A stretch of 64,000 nucleotides of DNA from Carnobacterium_B sp040274945. Its GTDB lineage: Bacteria; Bacillota; Bacilli; Lactobacillales; Carnobacteriaceae. The DNA lies in NCBI RefSeq assembly GCF_040274945.1, contig NZ_JBEMAR010000001.1:124001-188000 (forward strand). The letters are read 5' to 3'. Positions 1 through 7,438 of the stretch are shown here, one piece after another. The translations under genes and the position numbers were made by a program. Position 1 is the stretch's first letter, and every line of letters begins with the position of its first letter. The notes below the pieces were generated by a model that saw nothing but the letters and a program-made list of their open reading frames with translations, made no database searches and was not told where the DNA came from.

Positions 1-1323
1 CCAATTGATTACATTGATATCCCCAATCGATGAAACTTTTACTTTGGTCCGCTGATTATTTTGGAGTTCGATAGAAAGAGGGAAATCTATCGAATCCTTA
101 ATCATAAAAATAGATGAGACATCATAGAAACTGGCAGTGCCATCTTCTGGAGCTTTAATATCAATTCCAGCTTGTTGCAACTGCTTGTCACTCAAAATCG
201 CTACTTTCAATTCAGTTAACGGAACACTAAACGTCCCTTCTTTAACTTTGCCAGGTAACACGAGCATCTCCATTTTTTCATGTTGATAGGAAATGCCTTT
301 TTCATTCATTTCATTGCTGATTTCATTAGCAAATGCTTCATTCTCTTCAAACATAAAATCAAATGGCATTCTTGCTTGAGTATCTCGCTCAGTTGAATAA
401 TAAAGTGAATAAGAACTGGCAAGCATTGTCAATGTCATTGCTGAAAGAACAGTAATAATCGTAAGTGAATTTGCATTTTCTTTCAAACGATGCATTAAAG
501 GAGCCAATGATAAACTATTCATCAATCCAAGATATCCATCTTTACGCTTTCGAATTTGATAAAACAACCAACTGATTGTTACTCTGAAAATTAGATACGT
601 TCCCAAAATGACAGTTGCTAAAACAACTAAAATATTTACAAAAAACAATTCGTTTAACATACGCCCTGATAGCCAATAGCCAAATCCAATCAACAGTAAA
701 CTCAATATAGCAAGGATAGCAGAAACCCATGTTTTTGGTTTTTTTGGATTCTCACCTTTTTTTTCAGAATTAAATAAGGAAAGTAACGTACTACGATAAA
801 CAGTGTATATCATTTGAATTGACGTCAAAATGAAAATGGCAATAAATACAAAAACTGTTTGTAGGATAGCTGCCAGTGAAAACGATACTTTGATAAACGT
901 TTCGTAGCCGATCAGCTTCATTAGAAGCAGTAAAAACACACGAGAAACAAGCATTCCAATAGCTATCCCAATGATTAAAGCGAAAATCCCAAGAAGAACA
1001 TTCTCAACAATTAACAACCGAGCGACTAAGCGTTTCGTTAATCCGATTAATTGATAAAGCCCTATTTCTCGACTTCTTCTTTTCAAGAAGATCGCATTAG
1101 CATAAATAACAAAGATGCCAGTAATAAACAATAGTAAGATTCCAGCTGCTTGGAAAGCGGATCCTAAAGAGCCACTGCTTTGCTCAGTGACTGCTGGATC
1201 ATGCTGCAACGTAGCAAAAACAAAATACAAAATCACACTTAAAATAAGGGCAAAAAAGTATAAATAATAATGTTTAATATTTTTCACCATACTGCGGCGG
1301 ACAAGGTCAAAGAGTGTCAACAC
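1..1323 (-). CDS. bceB: BceB-type ABC transporter permease (FtsX family), partial at window edge
   Basis: About 440 N-terminal residues are present and the reading frame stays open to base 1, so the C-terminal part (family length about 620-660) is outside the window. The first residues are followed by a membrane segment, then a segment ending in KRRSREIGLYQLIGLT, typical of FtsX-like permeases, and more hydrophobic stretches, before a large soluble region that corresponds to the extracellular domain of BceB. The start is GTG at 1323 or TTG at 1320; an AGGGGG Shine-Dalgarno precedes both, and the gene overlaps the end of the ATPase gene in another frame, implying translational coupling. With the ATPase it would form a detoxification and sensing complex for cell-wall-active peptides such as bacitracin-like drugs. 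The family call is firm; the substrate is unknown. Confidence 0.88.
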   Translation of the reverse strand, partial: MLTLFDLVRRSMVKNIKHYYLYFFALILSVILYFVFATLQHDPAVTEQSSGSLGSAFQAAGILLLFITGIFVIYANAIFLKRRSREIGLYQLIGLTKRLVARLLIVENVLLGIFALIIGIAIGMLVSRVFLLLLMKLIGYETFIKVSFSLAAILQTVFVFIAIFILTSIQMIYTVYRSTLLSLFNSEKKGENPKKPKTWVSAILAILSLLLIGFGYWLSGRMLNELFFVNILVVLATVILGTYLIFRVTISWLFYQIRKRKDGYLGLMNSLSLAPLMHRLKENANSLTIITVLSAMTLTMLASSYSLYYSTERDTQARMPFDFMFEENEAFANEISNEMNEKGISYQHEKMEMLVLPGKVKEGTFSVPLTELKVAILSDKQLQQAGIDIKAPEDGTASFYDVSSIFMIKDSIDFPLSIELQNNQRTKVKVSSIGDINVINW

Positions 1324-2119
1324 TATCACCCCCTAGAACAGCCTGAACATTTAAAATCTCTTGGAAAAAGGCTTGTCTCGATTTGTCTCCTTTGTATAAT
1401 TCAGAGTAGATATTACCATCTTTTAAAAATACGACACGGCTACAATAACTTGAAGCAAGTGGATCGTGGGTAACCATCATAATAGTCACTCCACGTTTTA
1501 GATTAACATCCGCAATCGTTCCAAGTAGCGAAGCTGCAGACTTAGAATCCAGAGCACCGGTTGGTTCGTCCGCGAAGACCATTGAAGGTTGGTTGATGAG
1601 TGCACGAGCAGCTGAAGTTCTTTGCTTTTGGCCACCAGAAATTTCATGAGGATACTTATCTGCAAGTTCGGAAATACCTAAGATATTCGCGATTGATTGA
1701 AATTCAACTTCTGCTTGTTTTTTCTTCATTTTTCCAAGCGAAACCGGCAACAGAATGTTTTCTTTTACTGTTAAAGTATCTAGTAAATTATAATCTTGGA
1801 AAATAAATCCAAGTTGATTTCGTCTAAAAGCAGATATTTCAGTATCTTTCATCTTTGAAATATCAGAACTACTAATCAATATAGTTCCTTCCGTCGCACG
1901 GTCAATCGTTGCAAGCACATTGAGCAAAGTCGTTTTTCCTGCTCCAGATGCGCCCATAATGCCAACAAATTCACCTTCAACGACTCGCAAATCGATTCCT
2001 TTTAATACTTGTTGCACATTGCCACGCGTTCCAAAAGATTTCCGAACACTTTGAGCTTGTAATACCGTTTGATTTTTTGCTTGTTGCTTGTTTTTAAGAT
2101 TTATTGTTGAATCAGTCAT
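1307..2119 (-). CDS. bceA: BceA-type ABC transporter ATP-binding protein
   Basis: This 270-residue ATPase has Walker A GASGAGKT at residues 56-63, the signature ISGGQKQR, Walker B FADEPTGALD and the H-loop THD, all intact. The FADEPTGALD form and the adjacent FtsX permease place it in the MacB/BceA (peptide 7 exporter) class. It powers the BceB permease encoded immediately downstream with a 17-base overlap. The ATG is preceded by GGGAGG with seven bases of spacing. The first 17 residues are a polar extension not needed for the fold. The promoter lies in the 100-bp gap after the kinase gene, next to a BceR-like dyad, so induction by the linked two-component system is likely. Confidence 0.93.
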   Translation of the reverse strand: MTDSTINLKNKQQAKNQTVLQAQSVRKSFGTRGNVQQVLKGIDLRVVEGEFVGIMGASGAGKTTLLNVLATIDRATEGTILISSSDISKMKDTEISAFRRNQLGFIFQDYNLLDTLTVKENILLPVSLGKMKKKQAEVEFQSIANILGISELADKYPHEISGGQKQRTSAARALINQPSMVFADEPTGALDSKSAASLLGTIADVNLKRGVTIMMVTHDPLASSYCSRVVFLKDGNIYSELYKGDKSRQAFFQEILNVQAVLGGDSVDTL

Positions 2120-2148
2120 ACCATTACCTCCCAGTTTTTTATATCTCT

Positions 2149-2222
2149 ATCATACTTCGGGAAAGTCTCTTGGTCGTTTGATTTGCATGACAAACTGGAC
2201 GTACAACATGACAATAATGTCA
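2149..2222 (-). promoter_or_regulatory. bceAB promoter region with BceR-like inverted repeat
   Basis: On the minus strand TGACA-TTAT-TGTCA (2222 to 2209) is a perfect inverted repeat that resembles the BceR operator pattern TnACA-N4-TGTnA known from Bacillus. It overlaps the TGA stop of the kinase gene. Downstream, TATGAT (2154-2149) can serve as a -10 box, and there is no good -35 hexamer 17 bases upstream, as expected for an activator-dependent promoter. Confidence 0.6.
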
Positions 2223-3242
2223 CTTTAGTATTTTATCGAATTCATTTTCTAACGAGAATACCATCTCAATAGTTGCTCCTTTAGTATTATTGGACATAGC
2301 TAAAAGGCTTATACCAATTTTATCAGCAATCTTTTTTGCTAAATAAAGTCCGAGACCGGTCGCTGCATTATGGAGACGCCCTGTACTACCAGTAAAACCT
2401 TTATCAAATATTCTTGGTATATCATGATTTGGTATGCCAGGCCCTTCATCAGTAATTGAAAGAACTCTATGTCCGGTCGTTTCAACATGAGTTGAAATGT
2501 AAATTGTTCCGCCTTCTGGGCTATACTTTACTGCATTCATTAAAATTTGTCGCAAAACAAAACGACTCCATTTTCTATCCGTGACTACTTTTTCTTCTAA
2601 CTCTTCTATTTCAATAGCTATATTTTTTTCTCTACACCAAGACCTTAGTTCTCGAATTTCACTTGATACTATTTCATTTAGCCCTACTTTTTCTGGCATA
2701 TAATCAGATTCAAGTGTAGGTAAGCGGGAAATGTATAATTGCTGATCAATCAATAAATAGATGCGTAACCACTCTGTTTCAACCCTGCGAATTGTAGGGC
2801 TGTTATAATTCGAATCAATTAGAATTTTCATAGCCGTAAGCGGAGCTTTTACTTCGTGAACCCAAGCAGCTGTATAGTCCCCTTGATTCACATTAGTTTG
2901 TCGAATGTCATTTAATTGCCTTGAAAAAAAGATACCCACTACTTTTAAGATTTCATTAACCTGTTCATCACGCATGAAACTTGTTTTCGGCAATGCTTCA
3001 TACCAATCTGTTACTGGTTCTTCTTTGAGTAACATTAATTTTCGGGTATAGGCTGTTTCTTTCCAGAATCGCCAAATAACAAAAGAGGAAAAGGCAACCC
3101 ACAATAATAGATTCAGATAGAATAGAGAAGACATTTTCACTCTAAAACCTGGATCTAACCAAAGTAGTAAGTCTGCTGAAAATAGAGATATTAAAAAAAA
3201 TAAAATCCAACTTTTCATATCATTCAGATAATTTAAAAACAT
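2220..3242 (-). CDS. bceS: BceS-like intramembrane-sensing histidine kinase
   Basis: The protein has 340 residues with two transmembrane helices (about 12-29 and 39-58) separated by only about ten residues, so it lacks an extracellular sensor. This is the layout of BceS-type kinases that take their signal from the partner transporter. The phospho-accepting histidine is H129 in WVHEVKAPLTA; the N box (LMNAVKYSP) and the G boxes (DEGPGIP, GLGLYLAKKI) are intact. It follows the response regulator gene by 14 bases. Its stop codon lies inside the BceR-like dyad in front of bceA. Function is confident from architecture and neighbours; the inducing compound is not. Confidence 0.9.
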   Translation of the reverse strand: MFLNYLNDMKSWILFFLISLFSADLLLWLDPGFRVKMSSLFYLNLLLWVAFSSFVIWRFWKETAYTRKLMLLKEEPVTDWYEALPKTSFMRDEQVNEILKVVGIFFSRQLNDIRQTNVNQGDYTAAWVHEVKAPLTAMKILIDSNYNSPTIRRVETEWLRIYLLIDQQLYISRLPTLESDYMPEKVGLNEIVSSEIRELRSWCREKNIAIEIEELEEKVVTDRKWSRFVLRQILMNAVKYSPEGGTIYISTHVETTGHRVLSITDEGPGIPNHDIPRIFDKGFTGSTGRLHNAATGLGLYLAKKIADKIGISLLAMSNNTKGATIEMVFSLENEFDKILK

Positions 3243-3256
3243 AGAATTCCTCTTTT

Positions 3257-3940
3257 CTATAAAGTGATAGCAACATAACCCAGCCCTTTTTTCGTTAGTA
3301 TTGCTTCTCCTAATCCTAAATTTGCCAATTTTTGACGAAGCCGTGTAACGTTAACTGTTAATGTATTATCATTTACAAATCGTTCATCATCCCATAGTTT
3401 CCGTATCAATTCATCACGAGAGACGATTTTATCTTTTGCATCTACCAACACTGTCAGAATAAAAAACTCATTTTTTGTTAGTTCCGCTTCCTTACCATCC
3501 AACCGAATCATGCCACGCTTCAAATCAATCATCGCACCGTTCCATTCCAGTATATCCGAAGTTTCTTCTCCATATGAATAAACCCTTCTTAACGTTGCTT
3601 GAATTTTCGCAAGTAGCACCTCTGAATGAAAAGGTTTTTGCACGTAATCGTCAGCACCCATCTGCATAGCCATGACCATATCTAATGGATGATCACGGGA
3701 AGATAAGAAGATAATCGGAACTTTTGATAGTGAACGAATTTCACGACACCAGTGAAAACCATCATATACTGGTAACTGAATATCCATAATAACCAAATGG
3801 GGTTCTTCGTTGATAAAATCACTTAAAACATCTTGAAAAGACTTAGGTCCAGAGACTTGCATTCCCCATTTTTCAAAATTTTCTTTTAACGATTGAAAGA
3901 TTGCCGTATCGTCCTCTACAATAAAAATTTTCATTTCCAT
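3257..3940 (-). CDS. bceR: BceR-like OmpR-family response regulator
   Basis: The ATG at 3940 gives 227 residues beginning MEMKIFIVEDD; it has GGAG eight bases upstream, whereas the longer frame starting at 3994 has no ribosome site. The receiver domain has the acidic pair D10-D11, phospho-acceptor D53 (VIMDIQLP) and the conserved lysine in QKPF. The C-terminal winged-helix domain (about 130-227) contains the recognition-helix region NVTRLRQKL. It is the first gene of the unit with the kinase and should bind the dyad in front of bceA. No recognisable promoter was resolved upstream, where a strong terminator hairpin at 4003-4039 isolates the operon. Confidence 0.9.
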   Translation of the reverse strand: MEMKIFIVEDDTAIFQSLKENFEKWGMQVSGPKSFQDVLSDFINEEPHLVIMDIQLPVYDGFHWCREIRSLSKVPIIFLSSRDHPLDMVMAMQMGADDYVQKPFHSEVLLAKIQATLRRVYSYGEETSDILEWNGAMIDLKRGMIRLDGKEAELTKNEFFILTVLVDAKDKIVSRDELIRKLWDDERFVNDNTLTVNVTRLRQKLANLGLGEAILTKKGLGYVAITL

Positions 3941-4002
3941 TTTGTCTTCTCCCCTTTTTAACTTCATATTACGGGAAACTGAAACCGCAAGCAATTGAAA
4001 AT

Positions 4003-4039
4003 AATAAAGACTAGTCCTTGATAGCGACTAGTCTTTATT
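4003..4039 (-). terminator. Hairpin terminator upstream of bceR
   Basis: A 14-bp perfect stem (4003-4016 with 4026-4039) encloses a nine-base loop, with GACTAGTC in each arm. The 3' flank is A-rich rather than a long U tract on the minus strand, so it is a moderate terminator or a transcription block between the degraded ORF and bceR. Confidence 0.6.
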
Positions 4040-4043
4040 CTAT

Positions 4044-4431
4044 CTATTCACTTATCTTAACAAGTTGAGTCCCTTCGACTTCAAAATCACTCATTTTTTT
4101 GCTTGGATCACTTTTGTATTCCATGATAGCAAGTTTTTTCTTTTCCTTTTATAGAAGGCCAGTCTGTATCATCTACAATTAAAAGCATGTCAACATATGT
4201 TCTGCCATCCCCGATAATGTTATTACCTTCATATTTCACGTCAAAACTTTGTCCTTCTATACTTATTTCATTCATCTTTTCCTTTGCAAAAAGAATACTT
4301 TGTTCTTGAGCCAATGTAGAAATTGAACTAACTGCTTCTGACTCATTATAAGTTCTTTTGTACCGTTTATAGTTTATAGGGTTACTATCAGTTAAATAAT
4401 TTATTTTAAAGCAGTTGTTTAGCTGATTCAA
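4044..4431 (-). pseudogene. Degraded hypothetical ORF with a frame break
   Basis: A frame of 107 codons runs from a TTG at 4431 to a stop at 4108. A plausible continuation exists in another frame from the A-rich run near 4132-4137 to a stop at 4044, adding residues such as LAIMEYKSDPSKKMSDFEV. Joined, the product would be about 130 residues, soluble and rich in charged residues. The only start is a TTG inside the 3' end of the neighbouring FMN-binding gene with no ribosome site, and a stop codon lies just upstream. I do not recognise the family. The simplest reading is an N-terminally truncated, frame-shifted remnant; a sequencing error in the A run is the alternative for the frame break. Confidence 0.45.
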
Positions 4432-4783
4432 CCGTTATTTCAAGTAATTTATTCATGAAAGGATATTCTTTTTGCATTTGTTCAAATTCAGCACCGTAAT
4501 CCGTGAAACACGCCCGTCCTTCTATTAAGAAACCAGTTCCTTGATAGTTATTAAATCCTTCTACTTCACGACTTCCTAATGTTAAAATTACTCTATCATT
4601 TTTAGAAACATCGCCTTGAACACTTGTGAATCCTGCAATAGGAGCTAAAATACGTTTATCCTTTGTAATATGTAGATATGAATTCCAAGTACACCGGACA
4701 TTTGGCTGATCCCCATTTCCCCATGAAGTTATGGATACAACTCCCTCATTTTGGATTACCTCAAAAAACTTTTTACTTAACAT
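4406..4783 (-). CDS. Small FMN-binding split-barrel protein (pyridoxamine 5'-phosphate oxidase-like)
   Basis: The 125-residue product matches, from memory, the small FMN-binding protein of Desulfovibrio along its full length: MLxxxFFEVxxNEGVV at the start, TWNSYL near residue 32, LTLGSREV near 69, GTGFLI near 82 and ITVESAKQ at the C terminus. These proteins are single-domain split-barrel homodimers that bind FMN; the physiological reaction is generally unknown. The ATG has a near-perfect AAGGAGG site seven bases upstream. It is the only intact gene between lepA and the bce module and appears to be a single-gene unit with a promoter around 4865. An FNR-like palindrome lies about 230 bp upstream, which may link it to redox conditions. 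Confidence 0.82.
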   Translation of the reverse strand: MLSKKFFEVIQNEGVVSITSWGNGDQPNVRCTWNSYLHITKDKRILAPIAGFTSVQGDVSKNDRVILTLGSREVEGFNNYQGTGFLIEGRACFTDYGAEFEQMQKEYPFMNKLLEITVESAKQLL

Positions 4784-4864
4784 ACTTTACCTCCTTATAT
4801 TATCTTGTTATAACATTTTACTATAGCTCATATTAAACATATGTTCTAAAACAGACAGTGAAAT

Positions 4865-4893
4865 ATTATATTTTCTAGACTCAACTATCAAAA
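4865..4893 (-). promoter_or_regulatory. Candidate promoter of the FMN-binding protein gene
   Basis: A consensus TATAAT -10 box lies at 4870-4865 on the minus strand, with TTTTGA 17 bases upstream (or TTGATA at 15). It would give a leader of about 75 nt in front of the ATG at 4783. Confidence 0.4.
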
Positions 4894-5013
4894 TCCCACC
4901 ATTTTTAAACAAGAAAAGTTCTTATATTATTCTACTTTCTTTGTTCAAAAATACACAAATCCAGGTAAGCAGAAATCCAACATATTAATTGTAATATATT
5001 TTTTTTAATATCT

Positions 5014-5031
5014 ACTTGATTTAAATCAAGT
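5014..5031. promoter_or_regulatory. 18-bp perfect palindrome with FNR-box core
   Basis: ACTTGATTTAAATCAAGT is a perfect palindrome whose core TTGAT-N4-ATCAA equals the FNR-type consensus. It sits in the 385-bp gap between lepA and the FMN-binding gene. The rest of this gap (4894-5013 and 5032-5096) is AT-rich and shows no ORF or RNA gene that I can recognise. Confidence 0.4.
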
Positions 5032-5092
5032 AACCTTAAAAATGAAAATAAAGCTCTAGGAATCAGTGCTTGATTCTAAGTTGAAACAAAAA

Positions 5093-5139
5093 ATAAGCCT
5101 TCTGACGAAAATAACATAAAAGTTATCTTCATCAGAAGG
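5093..5139 (-). terminator. lepA: Terminator of lepA
   Basis: A 12-bp stem (5098-5109 with 5128-5139, one mismatch) contains CCTTCTG/CAGAAGG. On the minus strand it is followed by a U-rich run and lies about 30 bases after the lepA stop. Confidence 0.8.
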
Positions 5140-5168
5140 TTTTAGTTATTATTTAATTATACGATTTT

Positions 5169-6992
5169 TTACTCGTCATCCATCTTAAGAACAGACATGA
5201 ACGCTTCTTGAGGTACTTCAACTGATCCGACTTGTTTCATACGTTTTTTACCAGCTTTTTGTTTCTTCAATAGTTTTTGACGACGGGTTACGTCACCACC
5301 ATAAAGCTTAGCTGTAACATCTTTACGTAGGGCTTTGATGTTTGAACGCGCAACAATTTTTTGTCCGATTGCTGCTTGAACTGGGATTTCAAATTGATGT
5401 CTTGGAATAATCGTCTTCAATTGATCAACGATCGCTTTTCCACGGTTGAAAGCAAAGTCTTTATGGACGATAAATCCTAAAGCATCTACTTTTTCGCCGT
5501 TCAATAGAATATCCATCTTAGATAGATTACTCTTCTTATAGCCGATCATTTCGTAATCTAATGAAGCATATCCTTTAGTACTTGATTTTAATTTATCAAA
5601 GAAATCATACACGATTTCAGATAATGGAATTTCATAAACCACGTTTACACGGTTATCATCCATGTAATCCATTGTTAAGAAATCGCCACGTTTGCGTTGT
5701 GAAATTTCCATAACCGCACCAACGTAATCATTTGGAACCATGATCGTTGCTTTTACGTAAGGTTCTTCAATAGATTCAATTACACCTGGTTCAGGCATTT
5801 CAGCCGGATTCGCCACAATTTTTTGAGTACCATCTGTCAAGTTTGCATGATAGATAACTGATGGAGCTGTTGTAATCAAATCTAAATTAAATTCACGTTC
5901 AAGACGTTCTTGGATAACGTCCATGTGTAAGAGTCCTAAGAACCCACAACGGTACCCAAATCCAAGCGCTTGTGAAGTTTCAGCTTCAAATTGAAGTGCT
6001 GCATCGTTTAATTGTAATTTGTCTAGAGCGTCTCTTAAATCGCCATAACGAGAAGAATCAATTGGATACATTCCACAATAAACCATTGGCGTCATTTTAC
6101 GGTATCCTTCTAATGACTCTGTAGCCGGATTATCAGCTAATGTGATAGTATCCCCAACTCGAGTATCTTGGACTGTTTTGATATTTGCAGTAACATATCC
6201 AACGTCTCCTACCATTAGGAATTCGCGTTTGATCGGTTTCGGTGAAAAGATCCCAACTTCAGCTACTTCAAACGTTTTCCCGTTACTCATCATTTTCATA
6301 GTATCGCCAGGTTTGATCATACCTTCCATCACACGGATGTTTAAGACAACTCCACGATAAGCATCGTAAGCCGAATCAAATATCAATGCTTTCAAAGGAC
6401 TGTCTGTATCACCAACTGGAGCAGGAATTTTTTCTACGATTTGTTCTAAGATATCTTCAATCCCAATACCTGCTTTAGCACTTGCAAAAACGGCTTCACT
6501 TGCATCGATTCCAATTACATCTTCAATCTCAGCACGAACACGTTCTGGATCTGCAGCTGGTAAATCGATTTTATTGATAACAGGAATGATCTCAAGGTCG
6601 TTATCTAAAGCAAGATAAACGTTCGCCAGTGTTTGTGCTTCGATTCCTTGTGCTGCATCAACAACTAGGATAGCTCCTTCACACGCTGCTAAACTTCTTG
6701 AAACTTCGTACGTGAAATCGACATGTCCTGGTGTGTCGATCAAGTGTAGTGTATACGTTTCGCCATCTTTTGCGGTATAGTTCAATTCAATCGCATTTAA
6801 TTTGATGGTGATTCCACGCTCACGTTCAAGATCCATAGAATCCAATAATTGTACTTGCATATCACGATCAGCAACTGTGTGCGTCATTTGTAAGATACGA
6901 TCTGCTAAAGTCGATTTTCCATGGTCAATATGGGCAATAATGGAAAAATTCCGAATGCGTTTTTGTCTTTCATTTAATTCCTGTTTATTCAT
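5169..6992 (-). CDS. lepA: Elongation factor 4 (ribosomal back-translocase LepA)
   Basis: The 607-residue protein has the full translational GTPase domain: G1 AHIDHGKS at residues 20-27, G3 DTPGHVDF and G4 NKID. These are followed by the EF-G-like domains and the LepA-specific C-terminal domain rich in lysine and arginine (KLLKKQKAGKKRMK). Length is normal for the family (about 600). LepA binds ribosomes and remodels stalled elongation or initiation complexes. Its ATG follows AAGGTAGG. It has its own promoter (TTGTAA-17-TATAAT) and its own terminator, so it is a single-gene unit sitting downstream of the dnaK operon terminator. Confidence 0.98.
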   Translation of the reverse strand: MNKQELNERQKRIRNFSIIAHIDHGKSTLADRILQMTHTVADRDMQVQLLDSMDLERERGITIKLNAIELNYTAKDGETYTLHLIDTPGHVDFTYEVSRSLAACEGAILVVDAAQGIEAQTLANVYLALDNDLEIIPVINKIDLPAADPERVRAEIEDVIGIDASEAVFASAKAGIGIEDILEQIVEKIPAPVGDTDSPLKALIFDSAYDAYRGVVLNIRVMEGMIKPGDTMKMMSNGKTFEVAEVGIFSPKPIKREFLMVGDVGYVTANIKTVQDTRVGDTITLADNPATESLEGYRKMTPMVYCGMYPIDSSRYGDLRDALDKLQLNDAALQFEAETSQALGFGYRCGFLGLLHMDVIQERLEREFNLDLITTAPSVIYHANLTDGTQKIVANPAEMPEPGVIESIEEPYVKATIMVPNDYVGAVMEISQRKRGDFLTMDYMDDNRVNVVYEIPLSEIVYDFFDKLKSSTKGYASLDYEMIGYKKSNLSKMDILLNGEKVDALGFIVHKDFAFNRGKAIVDQLKTIIPRHQFEIPVQAAIGQKIVARSNIKALRKDVTAKLYGGDVTRRQKLLKKQKAGKKRMKQVGSVEVPQEAFMSVLKMDDE

Positions 6993-7040
6993 CTAGTCGT
7001 GCCTACCTTCTTTATTTATTCCGAAAAAGTGTCACTATAA

Positions 7041-7069
7041 ATTATACCAGTGAAAAGCTTGAATTACAA
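7041..7069 (-). promoter_or_regulatory. lepA: lepA promoter
   Basis: On the minus strand TTGTAA (7069-7064) and TATAAT (7046-7041) are separated by exactly 17 bases, giving a leader of about 40 nt. Confidence 0.8.
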
Positions 7070-7097
7070 TGCGTTGACTCAAACTAGCTCTTAAGAC

Positions 7098-7135
7098 GAA
7101 AGAAAAACCTAAGCATTAGCTCAGGTTTTTCTTTC
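7098..7135. terminator. Bidirectional-type terminator after the dnaK operon
   Basis: The arms GAAAGAAAAACCTAAGC and GCTCAGGTTTTTCTTTC form a 17-bp stem with a short loop. The AAAAACC/GGTTTTT part supplies a U run on both strands. It separates the heat-shock operon from lepA. Confidence 0.75.
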
Positions 7136-7140
7136 ACATT

Positions 7141-7438
7141 ATAAACAAAGCTCATATTAATTAGGTAGATAAATTTTAGTGTTGGTAAACTAGTTCAACC
7201 ACTTAACCAAAATTTCTGGAGGAATAGAGTTTGCTTGTAGCTTTTAAGGAAGCACTGTGGGCAATAACGCCCAAGTGTATCATGTTTGTATGCTGCTAAA
7301 GCAACAACAACCATGACAATTATAAGCTTCAGGCGGTACCATGGCTTTTTACAAGCAAATCCGTTCATTCCAAAAGAAATTTCTTTTGAAAACACCAACA
7401 CCATTTTTTAATCAATCTACTTATTTAAAAAAATCGGT
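7141..7438 (-). other. Unexplained 3' region of dnaJ with an orphan frame
   Basis: Between the dnaJ stop and the operon terminator lie about 300 bases without a convincing gene. One minus-strand frame (7404-7195, 69 codons) encodes a short hydrophobic stretch (LIIVMVVVALAA) followed by CPQC and a basic tail, but no ribosome site precedes any of its starts. The region contains a hairpin (CACTTGGGC/GCCCACAGTG, about 7254-7278) and a perfect 18-bp palindrome at 7371-7388. It may be a gene remnant or a structured 3' UTR; I cannot decide. Confidence 0.3.

Noticed and set aside
4126..4140. Programmed ribosomal frameshift in the broken ORF
   Set aside because: The A run is not positioned as a standard slippery heptamer in the zero frame, no stimulatory structure follows, and the ORF has no valid start, so decay is more likely.
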